DNA of 64,000 bases from Nothopassalora personata (Eukaryota; Ascomycota; Dothideomycetes; Mycosphaerellales; Mycosphaerellaceae): the NCBI GenBank assembly GCA_033816765.1, contig CM066296.1:1550001-1614000 (forward strand), given 5' to 3'. The notes under the pieces were generated by a model that did no database searches, was not told where the DNA came from, and worked only from the letters and a program-made list of their open reading frames with translations. Every line of letters begins with the position of its first letter. Within the stretch, counting starts at the first letter, position 1. A program made the translations under genes and the position numbers. Below, in pieces: positions 46,979 to 59,300 of the stretch.

Positions 46979-48726
46979 CTATCGTCCACGCATCGGCATG
47001 CCGCGTCCTCTTCCTCGCATGGCGCGCTGTGCTGCGCCAGGCGGCAGACCTCTGGTAGGCGCCTGCGGTTGTTGCGATTCTTGGTTCTTGATCGTCTCGT
47101 CAACGCTCAAGATCAAACATGCAGCCTCGATCGCGGCTTGGATGGCGTTGATCTTGACGAGCGAAGGCTCCCACACGAAAGCTTCCAGGTTATCCCGAAT
47201 GCCCTCATGGTCGAAGTCGACGCCTGACCACTTGTTGCCTTTGCGGTGCTCGACTCGTAATCTGTTGAGGATGTCTGTCGCGTCGAAGCCTGCGTTGTCG
47301 CAGAGCTGTCGTGGGATGACTTCGAGTGCTTTTGCGAAAGACTTGATGATGCTTTGTTGCTTGTGGGGCACGTTTTTGTCTGCGAAGCTGTGCAGATATG
47401 CTGAGATCTCCATCTCGCATGCACCGCCACCGGCCACAATGCTCTGGTTCTTGATCGCGCGCTTGACGATCATGATGGCGTCGTGGAGACTTCGCTCGAC
47501 TTCTGCGATGAATTGCTCGGCACCGCCGCGGAGTACGAGTGTGCATGTCTTCGCCTCGGGGCATCCCTGGAAGAAGTTGAAGCGCTCGCCGCCTACTTGT
47601 CGCTCCTCGAACGTTGCGCAGGTGCCGAGGTGGTGTGGTTGAATGTCGGAGCAGGTGGATTGTACGCTGGCGCCTGTCGCTCTGCAGACACGGTCGAGGT
47701 CGTCTGAGGATACACGTCCTGCGCAGAAGACGTCGCGATCTGCAAAGTATTGTGTTGCGAGATCCCCGATAGGCAGCTTTGAAAGGACCACCTTTGCGCC
47801 AGTCTTGTACAACGCCTCCATCTTGTCGTAGATGATGCCCCATTCCGCGTCCACGATTGCCTGGTACTCCGAAACCTGCTCGACGCGCACCTCTGCATTG
47901 TCCTTCTCCGCCTTGAGTTCCAGCTCGACGTTCAGGCAGACAATCTTTGGATCCTTGAACGACTTGGGTTGTTGCTCGAATCCAGCGTATGAGAAGGTCT
48001 TCTTGAAAGCCACCCCGTTGACGAACAGCGAATCTTGCAGCGCACCACCAGTGATCTTCTTGATGCCAATCAGCTTCTCGTTGAGATCATCCTGATCGAG
48101 CGATAGCACAGCGTCCACAACCATCTTGGTGAAGAAGTCGGCATTTCTGTGGATCAGCTTGCTGCTCATGGCGGTGGCAGCCAGTTTCCGCAGAGTGTCC
48201 CGCTGGTTGTTCTCGGTTGTGTTGACTGCGATCTCTTTGATCTTGTTCACGGCCATCGTGCCCGCTCGCCGTAAGCCCTTGATGATGACCTGACTGCTGA
48301 CGCCCTGCTCTACTGACTCCTTGATCTCCTTTAGCACCTCACCAGCCAGCACCACCACGGAGGTTGTGCCGTCTCCTACTTCCGCATCTTGCGATCGGGC
48401 GATGTCTGTGAGGACTCGGGCGGCGGGATGGACGATATCGAGGAGCTTCATGACGGTCGCGCCATCGTTTGTGATGGTCGTCTTGCCATTCTCGTCGACG
48501 AGCAGCAGATCTCCGCCGTACGGGCCTAATGTGCTCTTGATGGTTGACTGGACGGCTAAGCAGGCGTTGATGTTGGAGATGATCTGTCCTCGTCCTTGCG
48601 ATTGATCGGTGCCTTGCGATTGACCGGCGCGTGTTAGTATGTGTGCAGTCTACCGTGAAGCGTCTTCTGTTTCCGCCTACCCTCTTTCAGGACGATGATG
48701 GTTGGCGTCTGCCCGCCGAAAGACAT
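46979..48726 (-). CDS. cct7: T-complex chaperonin subunit eta (CCT7)
   Basis: Two exons, 48681-48726 and 46979-48612, with a 68-bp intron (donor GTAGGC, branch TACTAAC), giving 559 residues. CCT7 is one of eight subunits of the cytosolic TRiC/CCT ring that folds actin, tubulin and WD40 proteins with ATP. Evidence: the short first exon [15 protein letters not shown] joined to [18 protein letters not shown], then [18 protein letters not shown], the ATP-binding [13 protein letters not shown] and the equatorial [10 protein letters not shown]. The eta-type C-terminus is rich in Gly, Arg and Met ([12 protein letters not shown]). Full length. Confidence 0.94.
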
Positions 48727-49349
48727 GGTGAGTGGTGTTTCTGCAGGCCGTTGTTGTGAAGGAGCTTTCGTCTTTGAGTGGTCTAGTTCGAGATTATCGG
48801 CTGGTTTTCGTCGTCATATATGTCATATGAGCAGAACTGGCGGGTTTTCGCGGTTGATTGAGAGCTTCACGCGACGACCATCACAAAAATCTCCAGCTCC
48901 AACTTCGCGTTTCCATGTCCCGCCCGCCATGTAAATTCGAAAATTTTTGCCTCATAATTCAGGCATCAAGTAAGTCCCCCTTCAACCAGTATCGAAGCTC
49001 TCAGCCTCCGGCCAGCACTCCTCGAAAGCATGACTGACATGATTGTTTCTAACAGATAGCTAAAGGCGACATGCACGGCAACGACAGTAGAAAGCGAAAG
49101 CGTAAGCCGATTGGTACGATCAAGGAGGGAATGGACATGAGGCGGGAAAGAGGCGCCAGCCGTGATCCGCTGGTACCGCAATTGTCGACCAGATGGAGTG
49201 TACGATCGTAGAGCAGTCGACAGACGTACAGTATGGTGAACGTGGCACTGCTTTTGTTCACGCGATGGGGCATGTGATTGTGGAGCAATCAACACAACAT
49301 CAGTGGCTCAAAGGGTCCGCAACCGTCGACCTCTCCCACCGAGACGCCG

Positions 49350-49856
49350 ATGCCTTCCAAATCTACGCCAACTGGCAATGCCAATCGCGAATCCTCTCGC
49401 TCGCCAAGGTCGACACGAAGAAAGAGAGGATCAGCCTCGCGAGGGGCTTTTGCCCTTGGCGAAGAGCTGATTCACCAAGCCTCTAAGAATGCTGTAATAA
49501 GCACATTGAGCGGAGCTGCGCAGGAATATCCATTTGAACATGTCGTGCCGTTTCTGGCGCGGAATTGTATATGGTGCAAAATCGGCGGGCAGCTCTGTGA
49601 GAAAGTTTTTGATGGATGTTGGGAAGAGATTGGAGAGGGGGAAGGAAGTTGGGGAAGAACTTCATCGCGACTTCATCTTTGGATCTGGTGGAGGCGCTGG
49701 CAAACGGTGACACTGAGGCGAGTATTGGGGGAAAGAGGAAGTATCAGCCCATCTCGACTGTGTGGAGATATGGGCTGGTCTACCACAGAGAGATGGGAGA
49801 GGCCAGAGCGCCGGCCAAGATGCCGGTTCACTGAGCGAGACGTTAGCGTGATGTAA
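49350..49856 (+). CDS. Hypothetical protein, structure uncertain
   Basis: The frame from the ATG at 49350 starts Ser/Thr/Pro/Arg-rich. It then has a plausible folded stretch with several Cys (GEELIHQASKNAVISTLSGA, VPFLARNCIWCKIGGQLCEK). After about 49640 this frame becomes Trp/Arg-rich and looks wrong, while another frame (KNFIATSSLDLVEALANGDT) looks better. An intron or frameshift is therefore likely near 49640. Family not recognised. Confidence 0.33.
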   Translation: MPSKSTPTGNANRESSRSPRSTRRKRGSASRGAFALGEELIHQASKNAVISTLSGAAQEYPFEHVVPFLARNCIWCKIGGQLCEKVFDGCWEEIGEGEGSWGRTSSRLHLWIWWRRWQTVTLRRVLGERGSISPSRLCGDMGWSTTERWERPERRPRCRFTERDVSVM

Positions 49857-50194
49857 GGTTGCTTCAGGGTGAAGGGCAGCAGCATTGTGAGTTTCCGTTC
49901 CCTCAAATCTCAACCTACCGGCGGAGCGTTTGGGCACGGCATCTGCTGCTGAGGACATTACACGTGCTTTGAGCTACGCAAAGCGACATTGCTCATACAT
50001 TGAGGTCGGCAGAAGCGTGGACACATGCGCATGCCTGGGAGCACTTCACAAGACCCAAATCAGCCCATAAATGGTACTGTATACTCTTGAAGTGAACACC
50101 AGCATGATTTCAGACGACTGAGAACTCGCCTACACTCGGTACCGTCCAAACCCGCACTCCAGTTCTCGCTCAGAGTCTGTCGCATATTCTTCGT

Positions 50195-51904
50195 CTAGTC
50201 TTTCGCTTCTCGCAACTTCAACGTCACCGGATTCGCCGGACAACTCGTCAGAGTCAAATTACTCTTGACTGGACCATCAAGTTGACCTGGCGCAGCCTCG
50301 AGCTTGTCGTACTTCTGTAGTAGTCTGACCATGACGTAGCTGGCCTCTGTGAGAGCAAACTGCTGTCCGATACAGATTCTTGGCCTTCAAGATGTTAGCA
50401 TGAATCCCGTGGGCAGGAAGAGAATGGCTTGTCTCACCCTCCATTGAATGGCAAAAATTCCCAACCAGGCTTCCTTCCCACGAACCTCTCAGGCTTGAAC
50501 TCCTCCGCAGCTTCGCCCCATAGATCCTTGCGGCGATGCATGACGTGAATCGAGTAATCGACACCAGTATCGGCTGGGATGAAGACGGGCGAGGTGCCAT
50601 CTGGACCGCCTCCGCGAGGGAGAGTAGTAGCTTTGTTGCTCCTGCGACCATTTCCGGGTACCACGGTCCAGAGTCGCAGAGTCTCATTCAGTACATACTG
50701 CAGGTATTGACATCCTTTCAGTGTGGCGAAGGTAATATCCCGAGGGTTCTCGTATGTGCCGAACGTCTCAACGACGGTGGAGCGAAGCTTGTCGAAGACT
50801 TCTGGGTTGCGGAGCAGTTGGTGGAAGCACCAAGATAAGAGGGAAGATGTGGTATCACGGCCGGCCAGGAGGATGTTGAGCAGTTGGGCGCGAATTTCTT
50901 CTGGATCTCGGGTTTGCTGTGCGAGGGCCTCGAGGAATACGTACTGCTCCTTACCAGCGTGGCCTTCTTCTGCGTTCTTCTCGTTCGTTCCTTTGGCTAG
51001 CGCGATCTCGACGTAATGTCGGACGAAGTCGTTGACTATCTTGTTGTTTACCTTGTATTCCTTTGGACTGTGGAGCCAGTGCATGTCAGCAAGTCGAAAC
51101 TTCTTGGCCATTGTGCGCTGGGCTTGATCGAAGTTGACGGAGAAGGCGCGTTCGTCTTGTTTCTCAGAAGCTGACTTGTTTGGCTCTGCATCGGACGCTT
51201 CTGCAAGTTGGCTGTCGACGCTCTGACCAAAGAGGAACTCGGTGGCGGCATCGATGGTGAGGCGGAAGAATAGAGTCTGGATGTCTGTGAAATTGGTCCA
51301 GCCATCTTGCTGCACAGGCATGACCTTGATGAGGTTCTGAACATGTCGCTCTTCCATATCGAGGTCGCTAATCTGATCGCGGACGAAGTTGGGCCTGAGC
51401 ATGGCTCTTGAGTGGTTCCACTTCTCGCCATCTTGGACGAAGATCCCGTCGCCGAGAGTTTGAACCATGATCGCATGTCGAGTTGCTCCGAGGTCGAAGT
51501 CGGCAAACTGGGTAGCAAGAAGAGCTTGAATGTTCTTTGGATCTGAGGTGAAGTAGACCTTGGTTCCCATGACATAGAACGAGAATGTCGTGCACTCTCG
51601 TCCGAGTAGCTTGCTCATATTCCTTTGTCTCTCCTGGAGGAAGTCCGGAAACTGCTGCTTAGCATCTGCTGCCTGGAGTTCCTTGACATGATTGAGGCCG
51701 AAGACACCGCAGTTTGGATAGGCTGGGGCATCTTGACAGCCTAGTCGCTTTGCCTCCGCTGCTCGCACGATCAGTCTTCGTGGATTCTGCCGACGCCCGG
51801 GTACACATACAGCTGTTGTGAAGTGTCGTAGTTACGATGATCACGATCTTGTACAGCAGCAAAGCCGCAAGGCCAAGCAGTGGCAGGAAGACTGCTGAAT
51901 GCAT
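50195..51904 (-). CDS. Cytochrome P450, CYP52 family (alkane/fatty-acid omega-hydroxylase type)
   Basis: Three exons, 51811-51904, 50438-51758 and 50195-50384 (introns 52 and 53 bp), give 534 residues. An ER-membrane haem monooxygenase; CYP52 enzymes typically omega-hydroxylate n-alkanes or fatty acids. Exon 1 gives the membrane anchor ([20 protein letters not shown]). Then come the CYP52-like GC motif ([12 protein letters not shown]), the I-helix [18 protein letters not shown], ExxR in NETLRL, and PERF-type [12 protein letters not shown]. The haem loop is [20 protein letters not shown], with its Cys reached only after splicing exon 3. All catalytic motifs are intact. CYP52 assignment rests on the [15 protein letters not shown] signature; the substrate is inference. 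Confidence 0.9.
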
Positions 51905-52379
51905 GATGCTGTGTGAGGCGATAGAGGTGGCGGTCCGCAGTAGGGCGTCATCAGTTCTTATAGAGGTGCGACTCTCGCGAGGGCTCGAGTTTAGTGATCC
52001 TTTCGGCAGGGTATTGATGGTTCCAAAGGGTCAGCTCAGCTGAACGTCCTGAAATCTGTGGAGGATTCAGTGGAGTCTACCAGCCAGGGTTCTCAGTGGG
52101 CACTGGATCAGTGCGTTGTGGATGTAGCACTTCTAGCCCTAGTAGCCCTACCTATGCTAATTCCTCACTGGACTGGGGTAAGCATCAAGTAATTTGCTGC
52201 GCAGAATGGCATTGTTTTGTGCATGGAGCAATCACCATGACAGAAGCGCTAAAGCGGTGTAAGTACTTCGTTGGCGATGACGGAGTAGTTCTAATGGGAC
52301 ATCTTTCGGATTCACGTTGGACTGCTGCGCAGCCAGTTCCCATCCTGCTACGCAATCAAATCGCTCTTCGGGACGAGAT

Positions 52380-53064
52380 GCAACGCCATGTCCATCTTGT
52401 TTGAGAGATTCGTGTGCGACATGATGGTGACGTACCTCCTACATCCAGAAAGGCGAGTCCCGGTGGAAGGGTTCGTCCGAACGGAACGCCAAGCATTGGT
52501 AGATAAGATCAGGTTCTACATGTTTGGCGACACACTCAAAGTCGATTCTTGCATCTTTCTAATCATGAAACATGCCGATCGACTCACACCAGGCCTTTTT
52601 AGCGTCCAACAGCACATGCTCGTCCGGAGTGGCCGACATGTAGAACTACCGTTTCCAGCTCGCGATGCTGTACCTGCAGCTTGCGTCGTATACTCCTCCT
52701 TCTTACCGAGCCATAGTTCTAAGGCCTCCTGTCACCTGTCGCGATCGCATCAAGATAATACGGGTCTCGTATCCAGTGAGAGGTGGCATGTGGAATGATG
52801 AGCATACCTGCAACTCCCGCCGTCGCCCACTACGAAGCCTGCTTTCGTCTGCAGCATGAATCCTGCCAGGATCCTGCCAATCTGGATCATCTTCATCGTG
52901 TAGTACCAGCCCAGACCGTTATGCAACAAACCGTCCCAGTCCCAATGCTCTAGAAACGCTCTGTGCACGATTGCGAAGAAGGATCAGAGCATTATGAAGA
53001 TGAAGGAGAGGCTGGACGAGTAGGCCAGCGGACTCCGGCGCTGGAACTTGAAGAGACTGGGTCT
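52380..53064 (-). pseudogene. Decayed membrane-protein gene
   Basis: A minus-strand frame from about 53064 to 52808 reads as a polytopic membrane segment (FQRRSPLAYSSSLSFIFIML, then a TGA at 52986-52984, then FFAIVHRAFLEHWDWDGLLH and MKMIQIGRILAGFMLQTK). It ends at a donor-like GTATGC at 52807. Further on, another stretch (about 52620-52390) has protein-like sequence (SATPDEHVLLDAKKAWCESI, IYQCLAFRSDEPFHRDSPFW) broken by three in-frame TAG codons. Several stops in otherwise convincing sequence mark a dead gene. I do not recognise the family. The 5' part may extend beyond 53064. Confidence 0.45.
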
Positions 53065-53621
53065 CACTAGATGTCGGAGTCCAGGAAGGCAATATCGAGC
53101 GCCTCAGTACTACGATTGACGGCGGACTCGGTTAGCGACCATATGCTCCCGTTGGAGAGTAGCGAAGAGAGAGATAGACACCCGAGCGATTTCAGAGATA
53201 CTACCTAGCCTGTGCCTCCCGACCGTGGTCGTCGCTCAACGGGTATTCTTTGCATAGCTTTCTCGTTCACGCAGCATCGTTTGTGTCTATTATCCTACGG
53301 CTTCATTCTCGTCCAGAGGGCTTATCCAGACATAGCCCTGCGTCGGTCGAGCGAGGCGTGGCGCAAAGCTTACGGTGATACAGCACTCACCTAGTCCGAA
53401 CATGTAATGAGGCTCTTATTACTGTGCTCCCCATCAGTGTCCGCAGCCCTGCTACGACGGAGCTCTAATGCCTCGTGCCAAGCTAGCTCCTACACCAAAG
53501 GGGAAGTAGCAATTCTTTATTGTTCTCACTGCACATTGCCCCTTTTTATATAATATCAGCTACAACAGGGGAAGTGCAACTACGTATTGCTGTCTAAATC
53601 CTAATCGAATCCTTGATCACA
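53065..53621. other. Intergenic, nothing recognised
   Basis: Between two decayed genes. A repeated ACAACAGGGGAAGT-like phrase near 53500-53580 was noted. No gene. Confidence 0.4.
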
Positions 53622-54900
53622 TTATATGAAATCAATCTCCTCTTTCCTATAGTCGTCCGTACATCTCTCCAGTCCCTCCTGCTTACGGAAATGCATCACC
53701 TCCGAATTCGCTCTATCCCGCTGTGGCCACTGCGGGATCTCATCGTGATCAGGATCCAAGTCGTGCACGAAATGGACCAAGCTACTCGTAATGCGACCGC
53801 TATTGTTACTGATAGTATCCGGAATCGTGCTAAAGAAGTAGGAAGAAGACATTGGAGGCGTGGAAGGAGCCGAGGTCTTGGAAATCGATAGCTTTAAGAC
53901 GACTTAGCAGTCTTTCGACGAGAGTGTCACCCAGGCCAGAGAGTGGAATGTTGAAGGCTGTGACGTAGCTTCACTTTGGCGCGGAGACCTTGGCGAGGAG
54001 AGAGTGCCGTTGGAGCTGTAGTCGCCGAGGAGAGCGGAGAGGCGTGGGTATTGTGGCAGAGGCGACGCAGGGAAGTTGTTAATGCTGGTCGGATACAGGT
54101 CCATGTGGCCCAAGTAAGTCTTGAAATCATATCTAACCAAGTCGGTGGTGGTGATGCTGATCGGGTTGATCAAGAAGAAGAAAGTGCCCTCGTTCTCCAT
54201 GTCGCCATACATGATCGGCACGTTGGCAATCTTGCCCGCTGGGACGAGTTTGTCAGGGCTCTCAGTGAGGAATTTCCATTAAAGGGCGAAGAGTCCAAGC
54301 CGAGGCCAGGCTGCGGAACCCGAAGAAGTTGTAACGAGGTTTGCGTGTTCGAAGATCTTGGCGTAGGTAGCCTGGCGGGGGCAAGTAATCTTGTTAGACG
54401 CACCAACACACCCAACGTAACGTACCATATCATCTAAGAGATCTTGTTGTCGTTTAGGACCGTCCACGGCCAATGGATCACCGGCTATACCGACGGCTGT
54501 GCGGAAGAGACCTTCGTTGTTGCCTTGGTTGGCGACAAGGTGACAGGTAATGGACTATAGCCAGCACTTTCACCCATAACAGTAACTTTGCTTAGTTGAG
54601 CTCCGAACGCTCTGAATCTCTCCTGGATTCATCTCATCGCGACGCGCTGGTCTTTGAGGCCAAAATGGAGCCATCCAGCTTTCTCGAACTCAAGAGAAGC
54701 GATGGAGCCGAAGTGGTGTAGGCGGTAGTCCATAGATGTGAACAGGATAGGCTTGCCTTCTGCCACGGATCGCTTGAAGATTTTGGCGTCTTGGTGAATC
54801 ACGCCTGGAAGTGCGGTCTGTTCTAGTCAGCGTCGAGGTGGAGGAAATATTGAAGACATAGCAGCTTTTGAAGAGCTGTCGAATGCGCTTGCGGCAATGG
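53622..54900 (-). pseudogene. Type-B carboxylesterase/lipase, pseudogene
   Basis: Family landmarks occur in the right order on the minus strand but in different frames and with stops. GVIHQDAKIFKR and SMDYRLHHFGSIASLEFEK lead to LKDQRVAMR, then TGA where the family has Trp, then IQERF. The nucleophile elbow MGESAG lies near 54565. After a frame change comes HLVANQGNNEGLFRTAV. Next are a TAA, FLTESPDKLV and the segment VPIMYGDMENEGTFFF. The C-terminal block VHFVHDLDPDHDEIPQWPQ, ending DDYRKEEIDFI, lies at 53622-53852. At least two stops and one frameshift mean no active alpha/beta hydrolase is made. The N-terminal half-domain is missing or unrecognisable upstream of 54900. Confidence 0.75.
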
Positions 54901-55165
54901 CCCATGGTCTCAGGCAAGGTAAGTATCTAGGACATGCTGCCACAGGTAGGCGGTGGCGCCGCGAGAGAGGTGAATGTATGCATGATTCAAGACTACGGTC
55001 CCGTCTTATGGCTGGTGACTGGCTTCACTGTGATGCACAGTTTTGGAGGCAGTGCCTTTTAGATATGCTCCACAAGAGTAAGGCCCCACTCTGATGCAAG
55101 CTTCTCCTTCGAACAGTCACGTTTCAACGTAGGAGATCAATAGTATTAACAAGCATGAGATTCTA

Positions 55166-55620
55166 TTACTCGCCCTCGAACCAGGATACAACGTTCTTAA
55201 CGTCTAGGGCAGACTGATCGTGTGTGCGGACAAAGAGGAGGTCGCAGTAGAAGTCCGTTCTTTGTTCGCGAGGTCTGGTGACCAAGTGTGTTGCTGCCGA
55301 GCGCTTTGCTTCGTACTGGAGCGGACGGTCTTGCTTGAACCTGCGGAAATGTAACTTTGTAGCGAGAACTGTAGCAAACTACGCAGAGTAATGCGCGTCG
55401 TGCTACGTCTAGGTCACTGCATATGGTGTACTCTGTTATGTTTCGAGACACCATGCAATATCCAAAGCGGCAAGGAATCTTCTCCTTGTGAAGCTTGCTG
55501 ATCTTCGTTCCCTTTATTACTTGTGCTGGCTTCAGCGCACGCAAGACTTCTGTCTTATTGGTATTCTCCTACTTCCAGTGAGCTGGCTCTCGCTCGAGGA
55601 TGATCGTCAGGAGAAAAGGC
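55166..55620 (-). pseudogene. Unrecognised gene relic, probably truncated
   Basis: A plausible last exon, 55340-55166, starts right after a good acceptor (TTTCCGCAG) and reads FKQDRPLQYEAKRSAATHLV then FYCDLLFVRTHDQSALDV to a TAA. Upstream (about 55620-55390) another frame reads TIILEREPAHWK, TAG, ENTNKTEVLRALKPAQVI and RFGYCMVSRNITEYT. The in-frame TAG and the abrupt border with a RIP-mutated transposon at 55648 suggest a gene cut by insertion. Family unknown. Confidence 0.35.
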
Positions 55621-55647
55621 TGTTGTGAATTAGGTAACTAATGGCTG

Positions 55648-55842
55648 TGTTAGTTAGGACTTGGCACACACATACTATATTACACTGTTTCTGTAGCTAG
55701 ATAGTCTTACACCCTGTAGCAATTTATAAGGGTTACTAATCCACCCTATCGTTTTAATCTAGAAGCTTGTACTCGTTAAATACCTATTTATAAAAGGTTA
55801 TAAGCCCGAGTACTCCTCTACCTATTTAATTTAAAACCTAAA
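55648..55842 (+). mobile_element. RIP-mutated LTR of a Ty1/copia-like element
   Basis: It begins TGTTAGTTAGGACTTGG, ends near AAAACCTAAA, and is followed at 55843 by TTGTTATCGAAGCTC. That is one or two transition-type changes from the copia primer-binding sequence TTGGTATCAGAGCTC (initiator-Met tRNA half). An unmutated relative lies at 26203-26345. Interpreted as the 5' LTR of an element whose body continues at 55843-56187 and 63331-64000. Confidence 0.5.
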
Positions 55843-56187
55843 TTGTTATCGAAGCTCTATTAAGGATTAGCTTACCTTACTAGTAGACCCGACCCTATAT
55901 TTGTTTTACGGACAACTATCTAATCGATTTAAGAACTACTATAGGATATTAGCACTAAGCATTATTACCGTAGTATAGTATCTAAAAGAGCTAGACTAGA
56001 TATAGAGTTTAGAAACAATACCTCTAGTAACCTAGTAAGGTCTACTAAGGATAACTAGGTGCTTAGAAAAGGCGTGCAGTTTTAGGTATAGAAATCTATA
56101 CTAATTAGCGTACTACTAGAGAAGGATCTAGTTAGATATATTATCTATAACCTAGACTAGGTTAATCTAAAGTATACTCTAAATAGG
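55843..56187 (+). repeat. RIP-mutated body of the copia-like element, left part
   Basis: AT-rich, rich in TA and CTAG-like steps, without open frames. It ends at the ATAGG target duplication (56183-56187) of the retrotransposon that splits it. Confidence 0.6.
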
Positions 56188-56393
56188 TGTCACGAGGCTA
56201 CAGTGCGAGAGTGCAGGGGTGTAGTATTAACAAAGTCGATAGCTAAAGAGAGAAGTAGGTTCTAAGGTCGAGGCCTATACTTAAGGGCCGAGGTGTCGCG
56301 GGTCGGCTTCGGGCCGGGCTGAGTCATCCTGGTCACGTGCTCTGAGGTCACGTGATCCATCCCAAATCCTTCACTTGCGGAGCGGCCGTGACA
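56188..56393 (-). repeat. 3' LTR of the chromovirus
   Basis: 206 bp, TGTCACG...CGTGACA, matching 63120-63325. Its U3 begins at 56393 on the minus strand, directly after the polypurine tract, and it contains the last codons of pol. Confidence 0.93.
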
Positions 56394-59300
56394 CCACCCC
56401 CCCTCAAAACACCTTCGTCTCGAAGCGTGTGACCTTGAATCTTCCTTAGTGCATATGCGAAGGCTTCATCATCCTCCATACCATCCGTTTCATCAAGCAG
56501 CTCCATCTGAGCGGCCTCGATTGCTTCGTCCGTCGACGTTGTATCCGTCGTTGCATTAGAAGCAGGCACCGAAACCCCTTCGCTATTGCCCACAGCAACA
56601 TTAGAAGGCGTGTGGTCACCAACAGGAAGAGCCACAGCACCGGTGCCGACAGAGGGCGGTCGTGCTACTGTGGTTACCTGAGGTGCCAGATCCATAATGT
56701 GTACATCTGCTTCAGGTCTCATATCGCGCAACGTTTCATTTGGGATCCAGCCAGGTGGCGGATGAAAGTTGACCGGTATGGACTTGGTTGGGTTGTTATG
56801 CTTGAAGTCTGCGACTGCCTTCGGTGCATCTTTGCACACTACGCTCGCGGGCTCCCAAGTAGACTCACTGTCCAAGTAACCTTTCCATTTCACTAGCATG
56901 GTAATGCCTCTGCCCTTCGGTTTGGAGTCCAGGATACGCTCAACCTCCCAGGTCTTGAACGTGTTGCCGGTCTCGTCCGTGACTTCGATCGGTGGCGGCC
57001 TCGCATCATCTTCCGGATCTGCGAGTCTGAGGAGATTTGAGTGGAAAGAGTTGTGTACGCGGATCTTATCTGGAAGGGCAACACTGTAAGCATTCTCACC
57101 GAGTGCGGTAGTGACAGTCACTGGTCCAAACCACTTGACGTCGAGCTTCTTCGCTGGGCGTGATGACTTCCAGTTCTTGGTGTTGATGTAGACATGGTCG
57201 CCTGGCTCGTATCGTGGCGGCACCGTGCGGTGCATGTTGGCATTATCAGCTTGCAGGGCTTGGTCGTAACGCAAGCATTCATGGAGATGTGCGTGGAGGT
57301 CCTTCATTTGCTGGGCGAACCGCTCTGCTCCCTCAGCGCTCAGACGTTGCTTGGTCGGCATGAGGCGCTTAGGCAGTGTATCGCCGTCAAAGTTACCTGT
57401 GCGAGGATTGCGGCCTCGCTCAGCGAAGAAAGGCGACACACCAGTGGCTTCAGTAGCGTGGTTGTTCTTCGCAAACTCCGCAAGGGGTAGCCACTGCACC
57501 CAATCTCCTTGTGCGTAGTCGATAAAGACGCGGAGATACTTCTCCATTTCCTTGTTAGTGTTCTCAGACTGCCCATCCGTCTCAGGGTGGAAGGCTGTAG
57601 ACAGCTTGTGGTCTATGCCGACTAGTTCGCAGAAGCGCTGCCAGAAAGCTGACAGCCACTGGCTCCCTCGATCGGTGACAATGGATAGCGGCGCACCATG
57701 CAGGCGGTAGTAGTCTCGCACGAAGACTTCGGCGATGTACTCAGCCGTCATCTCCTTGACGGGGATCATGTGACAACCTTTGCCTGTGCGATCCGTGATT
57801 GTGAGAGCGTTAGTGTATGTGACGCCATTGCAGTCGGTGCTCTCTGGCAGTCCCACTACGAAGTCCATAGCAATCTCGTCCCATAACTCAAAAGGAATAG
57901 GCAGGGGCTTCAGCAGGCCTGGGTATTGGGTCTGCGAAGGCTTGGACGAGCGGCATTCGTGGCACTTAAAGACCTTGTTGCGGACGTACTGCGAGAGGCC
58001 GGGCCAGATGAAATCGCGCGTAATCAGTTCGAAGGTCTTTGCTCGACCTGGATGCCCTGCAGAAGGGGTGCTGTGATAGGCCTTGAACACCTCGAAGCGC
58101 AGATCCGGAGCATCAGGCACGAACACGTTGTATCCGCCGTACCTATTCTTCATGTAGATCAGGCCGCCTATAGCGACTGCGTCGCTGTCGTCCATACGGT
58201 GACGACGTAGCAGTCCACAAGGTTCTCCGGCATCCAGCTCTCGTAGGGCCTGTTGCATTTCTGGTGCACCATAAGCAGTGCGAATTTCTGTCATAAGGTC
58301 ATTGCCTTCGGGGCGGATCTTCATAGGTGAAATGTTGAGAAACCTGTGCTCGGGCAGCAGGGTTTGCTCTTGATGTTGTCGGCGCGGGTCCTCATCGCTG
58401 GCAGGCACATCTTGCGGTCGACGAGTCAGCGTGTCAGGCTTGATGTTGGTCTTGCCAGGGATGTAGACGATCTTGAAGTAGAACTGTGACAAGAACTCGG
58501 ACCAGCGGGCCTGTCTGCGGTTGAGCACTTTCGTGCTTGTGAACCATTCGAGATTCTTGTGATCTGAATACACGAGAATAGGCTTGCCACTCTCATCAGT
58601 GAGGTTCTCGAAGTCGGTATCCTCGCTATCCCCGTCGATGTCCCCTGAAATTAGCTCAGGCTTCCATTCTTCAAAGGCTTTGACAATGGCAAGGAGCTCC
58701 TTGTCGTAGATGTCGTAGTTGCACTCCTGGGGTGACATCTTCTCAGACATGAATGCGACAGGACGCCATACGCCATCCTCACCCTTCTGTGACAGGACTG
58801 CTGCAGTGACGAAATCTGAGGCATCAGTTTCGAGCTTAGTTTCGCGTCCTGGCACGAAGTGAGCGAGCACTATGTCCTCTTCAGCAAACGCCTGCTTCAT
58901 GCAGTCGAAGGCTGTTTGGCAGGTGTCATCCCACAGCCATGGCACATCTTTCTTTGTCAACTGTGTCATGGGATAAGCGATGCCTGAATAGTTGCGAATG
59001 AACCTGCGGTAGAAGTTGCAGAAGCCTAGGAATGACAGGATATCGGTTGGGTTGCGTGGCGTCTCCCACTCTTGGATGGCTACAATCTTCTCCTTGTCCA
59101 TCTTAATACCCTCGGCTCCAATGACCAGTCCGAGGTATTTGGTCTCCTGAACGTGGAACTCGCACTTGTCGATATCGAGCTGGAGACCAGCTGCCTGAAG
59201 CTTGGCCATCACCTTGTCCACGTGCACGATGTGTTCTTCCAGAGTATCGCTGAAGATCAGGGCATCGTCGAGGTACGCCGAGGTAAAGTCGTCAAGGTAT

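Noticed and set aside
49193..49486. 97-codon plus frame overlapping the hypothetical gene
   Set aside because: Less protein-like than the frame from 49350; probably a shadow.
55197..55544. 115-codon minus frame as an intact gene
   Set aside because: It reads through a good splice acceptor; the better 3' frame is in another phase and the upstream part has an in-frame stop.
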